A stretch of DNA of 64,000 nucleotides from Apostichopus japonicus. Taxonomy: Eukaryota > Echinodermata > Holothuroidea > Aspidochirotida > Stichopodidae. Shown here one piece after another: positions 55,320 to 64,000 of this stretch. The number at the start of each line of letters is the position of its first letter. Positions within the stretch are counted from its first letter, which is position 1. The stretch is taken from NCBI RefSeq assembly GCF_037975245.1, contig NC_092574.1, positions 1,192,001 through 1,256,000 on the forward strand, written 5' to 3'. The position numbers were made by a program, and so were the translations under genes. A model generated the notes under the pieces. It was given only the letters and a program-made list of their open reading frames with translations. It was not told the origin of the DNA and did not search any database.

Positions 55320-58092
55320 ATGACAAGCACACTCCCTCCTTCGGTCAAGTTCCTCCACCTAAACATCAACAGTATCCTTCCAAAATTAAGCCTCCTACTA
55401 AGTATATTCACCAACCACTCCCCGGATATCATTTCGTTAAATGAAACTAAACTAAATACAAATTCCCACCTTAGCATCCCTGGTTACCAAACTTTCAGAC
55501 ACGATATCTCTCGCTCTATGGGAGGAGTACTTATTGCTGAAAAAAACAACCTCAAAGCCACCCTCCTCCCAAACCCAACCCAAACAAACAATTAAAATTG
55601 TACTAGAAAGAGACAATAAACCTCTCCACATTATTGGCTATTATAGTCCCCAAATGAGCCCATATCCACAATAAAAAAAAAGTTCTAATAAAAATACAAT
55701 ACTGCTAGGAGATCTAAATGCCCACCACATCATTTTTGGTAGCACTAAAATAGCTGAAAAAGGCATATTCCTCTTAGAAATATGTGATAAACACAACTTA
55801 ACAATAATTAACCAAAATACCAAAACTAGGATAAACCCAATAAACAATAATACTGAACTACTTGACTATGCCATAACCTCAACCACCTTGCAACTAAAAC
55901 TCATTCTATTCAAATCCTAGAAGATGACCTAATCAGTGACCAATTTCCACTCCTTTTTGAGCTAGACATAAACCTCAGTCGCATCCAAAATAACGAATTA
56001 ACATATAATTACAATAAAACAGACTGGACATCATTTAAAAAGGAACTCGTAACAAACAACACTATCCCTAATTACCACAACAACAAGCTAAATTACATCA
56101 GCATATATTGTGACAGCATTGCCCAACATATCTTCAATAACTTCAAAAAACACTGCCCCTTAAAAACAAAACAGAAACTGAAAACTAAATAGGAATATTC
56201 TTACACTAATTAACTCAGACGTCGCCTACATAGAACCTATATGATCTTCCCAGATCCAACTCTAAAAACCCAAATTAACCAACTTAAAAAACAAATAAAT
56301 AGACAAATATTGGCGGTCGACCAAAACCGAATCCGAAACAAATGCAATTCAATCATTAATGACAAAAACCCAAAACTCTTTTGGAAAAAATTTAAAACAA
56401 TATCATAAACCTATAACAACCCCAAACACAGGTAATACAGACCAATGCCTTAGAGATAAAGTAGGTAACCTCATCACAAAAACTCAAGACCAAATAAAGC
56501 TTATTGAATCGTACTTGAAAACTATATTCAATATCTTAGATGGCCCTCCATACGATAACAGATTCCAACACGAAATAGACCGTACAATTATCTGTAATGC
56601 AACCAGCTTTATCCCCGACTTCTAAGGATGTCTCAACAAAAACATCCCTCTAGTCCAAGAAATAGCTATATAAACAATTGGTATAGTGCCACTAAATATG
56701 CAAAAATGCCTCCTTCCCTGGTCTTGACAACATAAATGACCTAATGCTAAAAGATTCCCCTCCGTCGGCCTCCGATATTCATTAATTCTCATATTTTCCC
56801 ATTATTAAACGAACTCCTTATTTCCAAACCCTGTGGAAATCCGCCAAAATGATTTTAATACCGAAACTAAGTAAAGACACACCAAAATTCAAAACTATCG
56901 ACCAATTAATCTACGGCCAGCCTTAGGTAAGATTTTCGAAAGAATTATAGAAAGCTGCACCAGAACCCACCTAGAGCAAAATAATCACTTTGCCCGTATC
57001 AATCAGGCTGATTCCATGCACACAAATCTACAATAAACCAAACTTTCCGCCTTTCCGAAGAAATTTGCACCGGCTTCATAAAAAAACATGATACCACTGC
57101 CCTCTTCCTTGATGCCGAAAAGGCGTTCCACAAAACTTGGCACAACGGCATAAGAATTTAACTACTTAACTTTAATCTACCCTCCAATTACACCAGACTT
57201 CTTTCCTCTTTCCTTAGTGAGCGCAATGCAAAAATATGCTACAAAAACCAACAATCAAAACCTATCCCACTTCGTGCAGGTACTCCACAGGGCACTGTTC
57301 TCAGCCCCCTCCCCTGCACCCTATTTGTTAATGATTTGAACATCTCCCCTCTATCTAAATGCAACTATAGTCAGTACACTGACGACATAGCCATTTGGAG
57401 CACCAGTAAAAATATCTATATGACGGAACTAAATATTAAAAAAGCAATTACCCATCTCGAAAATTGGTGCTCGATGTGGAGAACAAATATAAATCCCTCA
57501 AAATCTAACTTAGCCAATTTCTCCATAATAAACTCAAAATACCAACACCATATTTCCAAAATTAATCTTTCAACACCTCAATCACTGCTACTCCTAATGC
57601 AACCTTCCTCGGTACCACTTTCGATAGCAAATTATCGTTTAATCTACATTGTAACAGAACTGCAGGACGCTGCTGGTCCCAACTTAAATCCATTCAAATC
57701 CTCTTCCACACAAATATAACTTCCCTCCGAAAACCATTATCCAAATCTATAAATCCAAAGTAAAACCGATTCTCAGTTACGGGAGCATCTCCCTGCTTAC
57801 CATCTCTAATCCCAATAAACAAATTTTAAACAGAATCCACACCACAGCTAATCGACTCGCACTCAAAATCCCTACCTATATTGCTACTTTGTATGTTCTC
57901 CGTGCAGGAAACACAAAATCTACTTTCACCCGACTTGAAGAATTCAACACCAAGTTATACAAAAACAACCTCGAGAACGACCCTTTGATTGAAGACCTCC
58001 CCCTGAAATACAAAGTCGCAACAACTCACTACTCAAAAACAAAACCCTTTCTGTATTCACAATTGTTACTACTTAAAGTCTCATTCCATTAA
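55320..58092 (+). pseudogene. LINE ORF2 (endonuclease-reverse transcriptase), broken
   Basis: Endonuclease domain from 55344: L-H-L-N-I-N-S-I-L-P-K-L, P-D-I-I-S-L-N-E-T-K-L and S-M-G-G-V-L-I, with the catalytic-type N and E visible. The reverse transcriptase follows in pieces: L-R-P-A-L-G-K-I-F-E-R near 56918, motif A F-L-D-A-E-K-A-F near 57104, A-G-T-P-Q-G-T-V-L-S near 57277 and Y-T-D-D-I-A near 57377. Multiple frameshifts and stops (for example at ~55595, 55918 and 56623) make it non-functional. The last open piece (57889-58092) is an unassigned C-terminal region. Confidence 0.82.
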
Positions 58093-58782
58093 AAAAATCC
58101 TTTCCTATATGGGTCTAGGCCCCGACTCCAAGTATACTTATATATACAGAACAAAACAAACAACTCCAACAATGACCGATTGATTAAAACATAAAGTAGC
58201 AACCACTCCCTTACCAAACAATAGAAACCACAACCACTCCCTACCTAAACAATAGAAACCACTCCTTCTCCACAATCCTCAGTACTGAGAAATTCCTCTC
58301 CTTTAGAAATCCCTCCCTAATTGGCTCTTCGACTCCGACCTCGGGTATGATTATGGCTATCCTGTCCAATGTAAATATATAAGACTTCATTTACCAGCAA
58401 TTCCCTGACTGAACATAGACAACTTTTCCAAGAAAAAAAAGAAATGTCTATTCTATAAAAACAAACTTATTATCCCCCGTAGGACCTCTCGCCAGGTCGA
58501 CCAGGGGTTAAACTCCTTTTGATTCGATATCAACAACAACAAAAACAAAACTTTTACTCGAATTAAGAAAAAAGGTAACTAATTCATTTATTTCATTTCA
58601 TTTATTTATTTTTGTTCTATCTTAACATAAGTATGACATATGACATAGAAGGAGATAAGAAACAAAACTTGTGAAAGGAAGTGTACTAAAAAACCCTTTA
58701 GGGCTTGTCGGGTAGTGACACTCCATAAAAAACTTAATGTGGAAGACATCATGATTAGATTTTGGTTTCATTTAATCGATAG

Positions 58783-58861
58783 GTGGAGGTAGAGGAATTG
58801 GACACTCTTGCACAAGATATCAACGGCTTGAAGTACTCTGCTCAGACGGCCTCCATTCTAG
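58783..58861 (+). CDS. SRP68: SRP68 penultimate exon
   Basis: Acceptor TTTAATCGATAG, donor GTATGT; entry phase 0, exit phase 1. Encodes V-E-V-E-E-L-D-T-L-A and A-Q-T-A-S-I-L. It starts ~225 bases after the LINE tail. Confidence 0.85.
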
Positions 58862-60306
58862 GTATGTACTTATAATAATATAATAATAATATTAATAATC
58901 AATTTACTGTGTTTGCTGCTTTGGATGAAGATTAAGGATTCTTGTTTTTCAAAAGGCAAAATGCAAGATGGACTATATATGAAAGGATGAATACCAAAAA
59001 ATTAAGAAAAGAAATAGGGTTGGGGGAGGGGGAATCAGGCAGAGACCATCATGCTACTACCCTGTTAATTTAGTGTAGGACCTTGGTTAGTTTAAAAGGA
59101 AGAAATCCCTTTAGTACCCTTGAGTTTCTGAAAGGTTTCTTCTTTGGGATAATGGTGGAGAGACATATCGATGTTCTCTTTTGGGTCTGATCGTCAGGAA
59201 AATGCAGTGTCCATTTGGAACCTGGGAATTGAACCCTGCTACTGGAACAAATGTTTTCCATCAGAGCATAGACAATGATTCAGAGAAATATGGCATTTAT
59301 ATTAATAATCTGTTGTTTTCTTTCCCAAATTTTTCTCTTTGGTTAAACAATGAGTGAAAAGATTAATTCGGTTGGAAGCAGCACCGCCCTTTTTCACCCC
59401 TTTTTTTTGTGGGGGGGGGGGGGGATGGAGAGACCTATTAGCCCTTTAGGGTCTGAAAATATTACAATAGGATTATTGTGGTGGACAGGACAGACAACAG
59501 TTATTTTGCTTGTAGCTGAATGTATGATGTCGAGGGATCACAAGGAAGTATCAAAAGCCCGATCAAAAATGCCGTTTTTTTGTACTATCGAAATTTGTCA
59601 GAATAAAGAAATTGAAAGCCAAAATATAAAGAGTTTATCTGGCCTTGTAGACTGCGATTGAACCAGTCTCTGCCTTCTCCAAATAATAGAAAGTGGGTAT
59701 CCATTTCTGTTTGTGACAGCAACAACAAAAAATTACTGCAAATTATCAAGTTTTTGTAAACTTTCTCTATTCAGGGATTCAAATCTCAAATTCCACATGA
59801 ACTGTCAGGTAGCTCAAGCTGACAAACTTACTACAAAAATGAGAATAGGCCTTATGTGGTTCCTAATTGAATGACATTTCTCACAATTAATTGAATTGAC
59901 TTCCCCCACCCTCTGACTACTCTCACCCATAGAAAATACCCTCCACCCAAGAATACTTAAAAAAAAAGGTCATGGCTTACCAAGAAGCTCTTTGCGTTAA
60001 TTTTCAGATTCCAATGAACCTTCCATCAGCAAAGGAATGGGACAACTCGGTCTGAAGGACAATCAATCGCTGGTGGGAAGGCTGGACTGGTACAATGCCA
60101 ACCAGCCGGACCTTGCCGCCAAGCCCAACTTCACAGCATTCCCACCGGTCTTAAAGCTGTCACCGTGCAAACCGCTCTTCTTTGACATAGTGCTGAACCA
60201 TATAGAGTTTCCCTCCTTGGACGAGAAACTGAAACAGAATAAATCGGCCGCGCAGGGGGGTTTGGGTGGGTTCCTGCATGGATGGTGGAGTGGGGGTGAA
60301 AAGTAA
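58783..60306 (+). CDS. SRP68: SRP68, last two exons (partial)
   Basis: Signal recognition particle 68-kDa subunit, which with SRP72 binds the 7S RNA of the SRP and helps target secretory proteins to the ER. Exons 58783-58861 and 60008-60306 join in phase 1 to give ~125 residues. L-K-Y-S-A-Q-T-A-S-I-L-G aligns with the vertebrate C-terminal coiled region. P-C-K-P-L-F-F-D followed by L-N-H-I-E-F-P-S-L-D-E-K-L is the near-invariant SRP68 C-terminal motif used for SRP72 contact. The stop is TAA at 60304-60306. The N-terminal ~480 residues are not recognised anywhere in the 18 kb between this point and FREM2, so the locus is either partial here or has exons I missed. Confidence 0.9.
59215..59275 (-). 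repeat. tRNA-like Pol III promoter remnant
   Basis: On the minus strand GGGTTCAATTCCC (a good B box) is preceded by TATGCTCTGATGG (a partial A box) at tRNA-like spacing. It lies within the last SRP68 intron. Probably a SINE remnant; no cloverleaf was confirmed. Confidence 0.45.
60008..60306 (+). CDS. SRP68: SRP68 terminal exon
   Basis: Acceptor GTTAATTTTCAG. Contains D-N-Q-S-L-V-G-R-L, F-P-P-V, P-C-K-P-L-F-F-D and a Gly/Trp-rich end (G-F-L-H-G-W-W-S-G-G-E-K), longer and more glycine-rich than the vertebrate end. Confidence 0.93.
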
Positions 60307-62130
60307 CTCTAGATTTGCCAAGATGTCGGAAAAAGGATCGAAAGATCACGTCTCTCTGGGATCAAATGCGATCCCCAGTGGGAATGTCAGCAGGCGAATA
60401 GGAGTGATATCCTTTACCAACCATGTTATTTTTCTTTTTTTTCTCTCTTCTTTGGTCTTGGTTGTTACAGTATGTATGTGTTGGCATTATACAGTTACAT
60501 GATTATATCTGCATGTTTTGCATGTCGTGGTTCCGGGTATTCAGGTGAGGCACCCACAGATTGATATATCACATTTCATAAACATCCATCATAAGACCAC
60601 AGGAATGACACATGTCAGGTCAAATGGGTTAGTCCAGGTTATTTGGAACTTCAAATCGGTGTAACTCCTTCACCCTTAATCTGCGTCTGTGAGGTCTTTT
60701 GTATACTGTACATAAGCCGGTAGTATTTGCTGTTATCATCTTTTAAGTTTTATTTGATTTGATTTGTTTTTTTTTAGTAGAGAAAACTAAACCTTGTTGC
60801 AATGCAAACAAGATGGGGGAAGGCCAAAAAGAATAACACTCACTTTTTTAACGTGGCTTGGCCAAAAAAAATTGAAGAATATTCAAAATGGGAATTGGAA
60901 TTTTATATATTTTGGATTTGGTGTTTGTGTGTTTATCTTGTTTAGAGAAAAAGAAGAAAAAAACAGCATCTTTATTTGATGGGGCTTTAAAGTTTTAAAA
61001 ATGGGTTTCGGTTGTTGATTTCTTGGTCTACAAACATTGTGGTGCTTGACCGACGGACACTTTATGGGGGGATGTTAAGGTGACTGAATTTGATATTGGC
61101 AGGAGTTATGGATGGTAGTTGGAAGGACCAGGGGTTGGGGGGGGGTGGTGAGGCGAAGGATCGAGAAGGAGAAATGAAAGTGAAGAGGGAGAATCTTTGA
61201 ATTGAATTTTCAGTTTCCAGTAGCACAGGTTTACTGATAAGGCTTTATTTAAAGAAACTTTCAATAATGCACTCTTCGTGTATATAATTTGGGGTGTGGT
61301 AGTCGGAGCGGGGGGGGGGGGAGGGGTGATTGAGACGGCAATGAAAGGGAGCAACCTTTCCACATTTATGTTTTTTGTGCTATGTATGGTAGTATCGTTT
61401 CCTTTTTCAAACTGGAGGGCAAAAATGTAAAAGTTAAGAGTTATCTAAAACTAATTCAAAATCAGATTTAGTTAATTAATGAAAGTTAAAGAAAATGATA
61501 TTGATGGTAGCAGGGGTGCCATGGTATTATTGTAAACTGAATCATCAATCAGCCATGGAAGGCCACCTCCTTTTTATTGGGAACTTATTGTCAAGCAAAC
61601 CTATGGATTCAAGCCCTGTCTGGCTAAAGTAAGATGGGGTTATTATTTTTATCTAGGAGAAATCCATTCTTTTTCCCCTCATGTGAAAATGGTCTTCCAA
61701 ATGTTTAAAAAAAAATGTCCAAAAAGAATGTACCGGTGTGAATTGGATAGCCACCTGGTGTGAAGCAAAAGGCCATAGGCCTATCCCATATGTACATGTG
61801 ACTGCTTAGCATCATTTAATAACTGCCTTCCAGGCTGATATTGTAAATAATAGAAACATTATAGAAAATAACTGTCTGTTGTCACCCAACCATCTCAATA
61901 GTAGATGCAGGTATCACTAAGAATGTTTATGAAAGATGTATTGCATGTTTTGATTAGTATTTGATAAGGGATAACCTGTTACTGGACAGGTAGTTGAAGG
62001 GTATTAACTGTGGTTGGAGGGATGAAGAAACATCCTGTCCATGAACTGATTTGTCATTAAAAAAAAGAAGTTATTTCCAAGCATCACTCTCTTTTTTTCC
62101 CTTCCTTTTACTGGAGTATTGTAAAAGGAA
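60307..62130 (+). other. SRP68 3' UTR and downstream sequence, no gene
   Basis: After the SRP68 stop I see no clear AATAAA on the plus strand within ~1.2 kb, so the 3' end is undefined. G-rich tracts occur at 61131-61147 and 61308-61326. Short open frames here are not supported. Confidence 0.5.
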
Positions 62131-62139
62131 AAGCAGAGG

Positions 62140-62205
62140 TTGAGTTTGAGCCAGGGACCTTGAGATGCAAAAGCAAAAGTCTTTACCACTAAACCATTAG
62201 GTGGG
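62140..62205 (-). repeat. tRNA-like Pol III promoter remnant
   Basis: On the minus strand TGGTTTAGTGGTAAAG (A-box-like) is followed by GGTCCCTGGCTCAAACTC (a degenerate B box) at tRNA-like spacing. Likely a SINE or tRNA pseudogene. Confidence 0.45.
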
Positions 62206-62294
62206 CCTCTGGTTTCTAAAGCTTTACAAATATTTAAAGATCCTGCTGTTTGGACTTAGTCGTTTTTTCTAAAACATTTTCTCCACTACTCCTC

Positions 62295-62530
62295 CCCCAA
62301 CTGCCGATTAGCTAGTCAGGGGGGAGGGGTGGCGGCGAGCTCCACTTGTCCGCGTGTGAACCTTGTCAGGGGGATCGGTGGCGGCGAACTCCACTTGTCC
62401 GCGCCTTTACCTTGTCAGGGGGAGGGGGCGGCGACCTCACCCTGTCCTCACCTTCACCCCTCTCTCACCTTTTCACCTCTCACCTTCGATACTCACCTTG
62501 TCCACCTGCCAGGAGGAGGGGGACCGCCCG
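62295..62530. repeat. GC-rich patch with ~50-bp repeats
   Basis: GTCAGG followed by a G-run and GGTGGCGGCGA[GA]CTCCACTTGTCC recurs at 62315, 62365 and 62414. This is by far the GC-richest stretch in the neighbourhood. Three open frames cross it only because it is GC-rich and has few stops. Confidence 0.75.
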
Positions 62531-62726
62531 CCTTCAGGATTCACCTTATCCACTTGTCAGAACTCCTTTTGCAAATACTCACCTGGGACTTGAACCGATG
62601 CAATCCAAACCAATCGCATACTGAACGATGGAATAACCAATTACACCATTTCGGTTCCCTCTGGAGAAATTTCGTTTCTTATATTTATACTTCCACTCCC
62701 TCCAGAGGGTAGAAAAGTAAAAGGCT

Positions 62727-63675
62727 CTGTCTGGACATGAACTGCAGACATGATGCTCTGTCTGGGAATCGAACCGGAGACGTGGAGTTTGTCTGTGTCT
62801 CTCCAGTCCAGAGCACTACCAACTGCGCCACTAGAACTGTTGAGAATTAATGCTCGTTTCTAATATTTAAACTTCAGAGTCCAGAATGGAATCAGTAAAA
62901 GAGCAAAAATATAAAATGCTCTGTCTGGGGTTCGAACCAGAGACATGGAGTTTGTCTGTCTCTCCAGTCCAGAGCACTACCAACTGCGCCACTAGAACTG
63001 TTGAGAGTTAATGCTCGTTTCTAATATTTAAACTTCAGAGTCCAGAATGGAATCAGTAAAAGAGCAAATATATAAAATGCTCTGTCTGGGGTTCGAACCG
63101 GAGACATGGAGTTTGTCTGTCTCTCCAGTCCAGAGCACTACCAACTGCGCCACTAGAACTGTTGAGAATTAATGCTCGTTTCTAATATTTAAACTTCATA
63201 GTCCAGAATGGAATCAGTAAAAGAGCAAAAATATAAAATGCTCTGTCTGGGGTTCGAACCGGAGACATGGAGTTTGTCTGTGTCTCTCCAGTCCAGAGCA
63301 CTACCAACTGCGCCACTAGAACTGTTGAGAATTAATGCTCGTTTCTAATATTTAAACTTCAAAGTCCAGAATGGAATCAGTAAAAGAGCAAAAATATAAA
63401 ATGCTCTGTCTGGGGTTCGAACCGGAGACATGGAGTTTGTCTGTCTCTCCAGTCCAGAGCACTACCAACTGCGCCACTAGAACTGTTGAGAATTAATGCT
63501 CGTTTCTGATATTTAAACTTCAAAGTCCAGAATGGAATCAGTAAAGAGCAAAAATATAAAATGCTCTGTCTAGGGTTCGAACCGGAGACATGTAGTTTGT
63601 CTCTCCAGTCCAGAGCACTACCAACTGCGCCACGAGAACTGTTGAGATATAATACTCGTTTCTAATATTTAATCT
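62727..63675 (-). repeat. 161-bp tandem array of tRNA-like Pol III units
   Basis: Six near-identical units (CGAACC at 62770, 62933, 63094, 63255, 63419 and 63578; period 159-164). Read on the minus strand each has a perfect-looking A box TGGCGCAGTTGG, a B box GGTTCGAACCC and T-runs (TTTT, TTTTT) just after, a complete internal Pol III unit. The D-arm pairs (GCGC with GTGC) and the anticodon-loop position reads GGA with a long variable region, as in serine tRNA. The T- and anticodon stems pair poorly, so these are more likely tRNA-derived repeats than functional tRNAs. Two decayed units follow at 63705-63775 and 63905-63985. Confidence 0.8.
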
Positions 63676-64000
63676 TCACAACATTAGGAGGCAAATAAAT
63701 AGAAAATCAAATGCATCCTCTGGTGTTTGAATTTAAGACAAGGAGTATGTCTCATTTTTTTTCAGTTTATTGACAATTTCATTGTACAAAACAATAATAA
63801 ATATGCAAAATTATACAACATAACAACTTCGCCACAGTAACTGTTAATTGAGAAATGTTAGGCTTTTCTAATATTTTAACTGCAAAATGAGGAAAAGAAA
63901 TACCAAACAATACATCCTCTGGGAGCTGAATTCTAGACAGAGAGTTTGTCTTACTTTCTAAGTACATAGCACTAACCACTGTAACTGTTTAGAAATAATT

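Larger units (their letters stand above)
54160..58560 (+). mobile_element. Decayed jockey/I-type LINE
   Basis: A ~4.4-kb A+C-rich block with, in order, an ORF1 zinc-knuckle protein, an apurinic-type endonuclease and a reverse transcriptase, all broken by frameshifts and stops. It ends in an (AAC)n-like tail (58531-58555, CAACAACAACAAAAACAAAAC). Zinc knuckles plus the I-N-S-I and S-L-N-E-T-K endonuclease motifs fit the jockey/I group of non-LTR retrotransposons. Both edges are approximate and no target duplication was identified. It lies in the intron just upstream of the SRP68 exon at 58783. Confidence 0.85.

Noticed and set aside
62329-62712. Three overlapping plus-strand frames in the GC-rich patch
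   Set aside because: Low stop density from GC content and ~50-bp repeats; no domain.
62727-63675. Functional serine tRNA gene cluster
   Set aside because: A and B boxes are good but the anticodon and T stems pair poorly; kept as tRNA-like repeat until a covariance model says otherwise.

Overview
This is animal nuclear DNA: intron-rich, AT-rich, with GT-AG introns, minisatellites, a Penelope-like element, a jockey-type LINE remnant, MITEs and tRNA-derived repeats. The main gene's match to FREM2 (ECM3 of sea urchins) and the abundance of TAGGCCTA-type palindromes suggest a marine deuterostome, most likely an echinoderm. This assignment is inference; no sequence search was possible.

Layout. 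(1) 1-16924 is intron of the gene that follows, because its first exon in the window opens with a phase-1 acceptor. It holds a Penelope-like element in inverted-arm form with a 12-bp target duplication (3750-5152) and a fold-back repeat patch (9013-9375). (2) 16925-40802 (+) is the 3' part of a FREM2-type gene: 21 exons and 1,400 residues, all joining in frame. They encode five Calx-beta domains, the conserved FREM C-terminal region, an RHRR cleavage-type site, one transmembrane helix and a C-terminal TEV. Its introns carry several minisatellites (a mosaic array with 177-bp higher-order units, 77 bp x 14, 44 bp x 5). A 59-bp copy of the last exon's acceptor and start lies 101-102 bp upstream and could give a soluble isoform. 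(3) 40803-43650 is 3' UTR and downstream sequence. (4) 43651-47775 is a nest of DNA-transposon debris and satellite, including two short elements with clean 8-bp target duplications and an 11-bp AGCAAC array. (5) 47800-48500 is CpG-richer with a TATA box, a possible promoter whose gene I could not identify. (6) 50880-53915 holds two clear and one doubtful fragment of an ABCC (MRP-type) nucleotide-binding-domain exon among 69-bp repeats. (7) 54160-58560 is a decayed jockey/I-type LINE. (8) 58783-60306 (+) is the last two exons of SRP68; its upstream exons were not recognised in the window. (9) 62727-63675 is a 161-bp tandem array of tRNA-like Pol III units on the minus strand.

The genes do not form a functional set. 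FREM2 is a basement-membrane adhesion protein, SRP68 a protein-targeting ribonucleoprotein subunit, and the rest is repeat. The most notable points are the alternative FREM2 terminal exon, the orphan SRP68 and ABCC pieces, and the well-delimited transposons.
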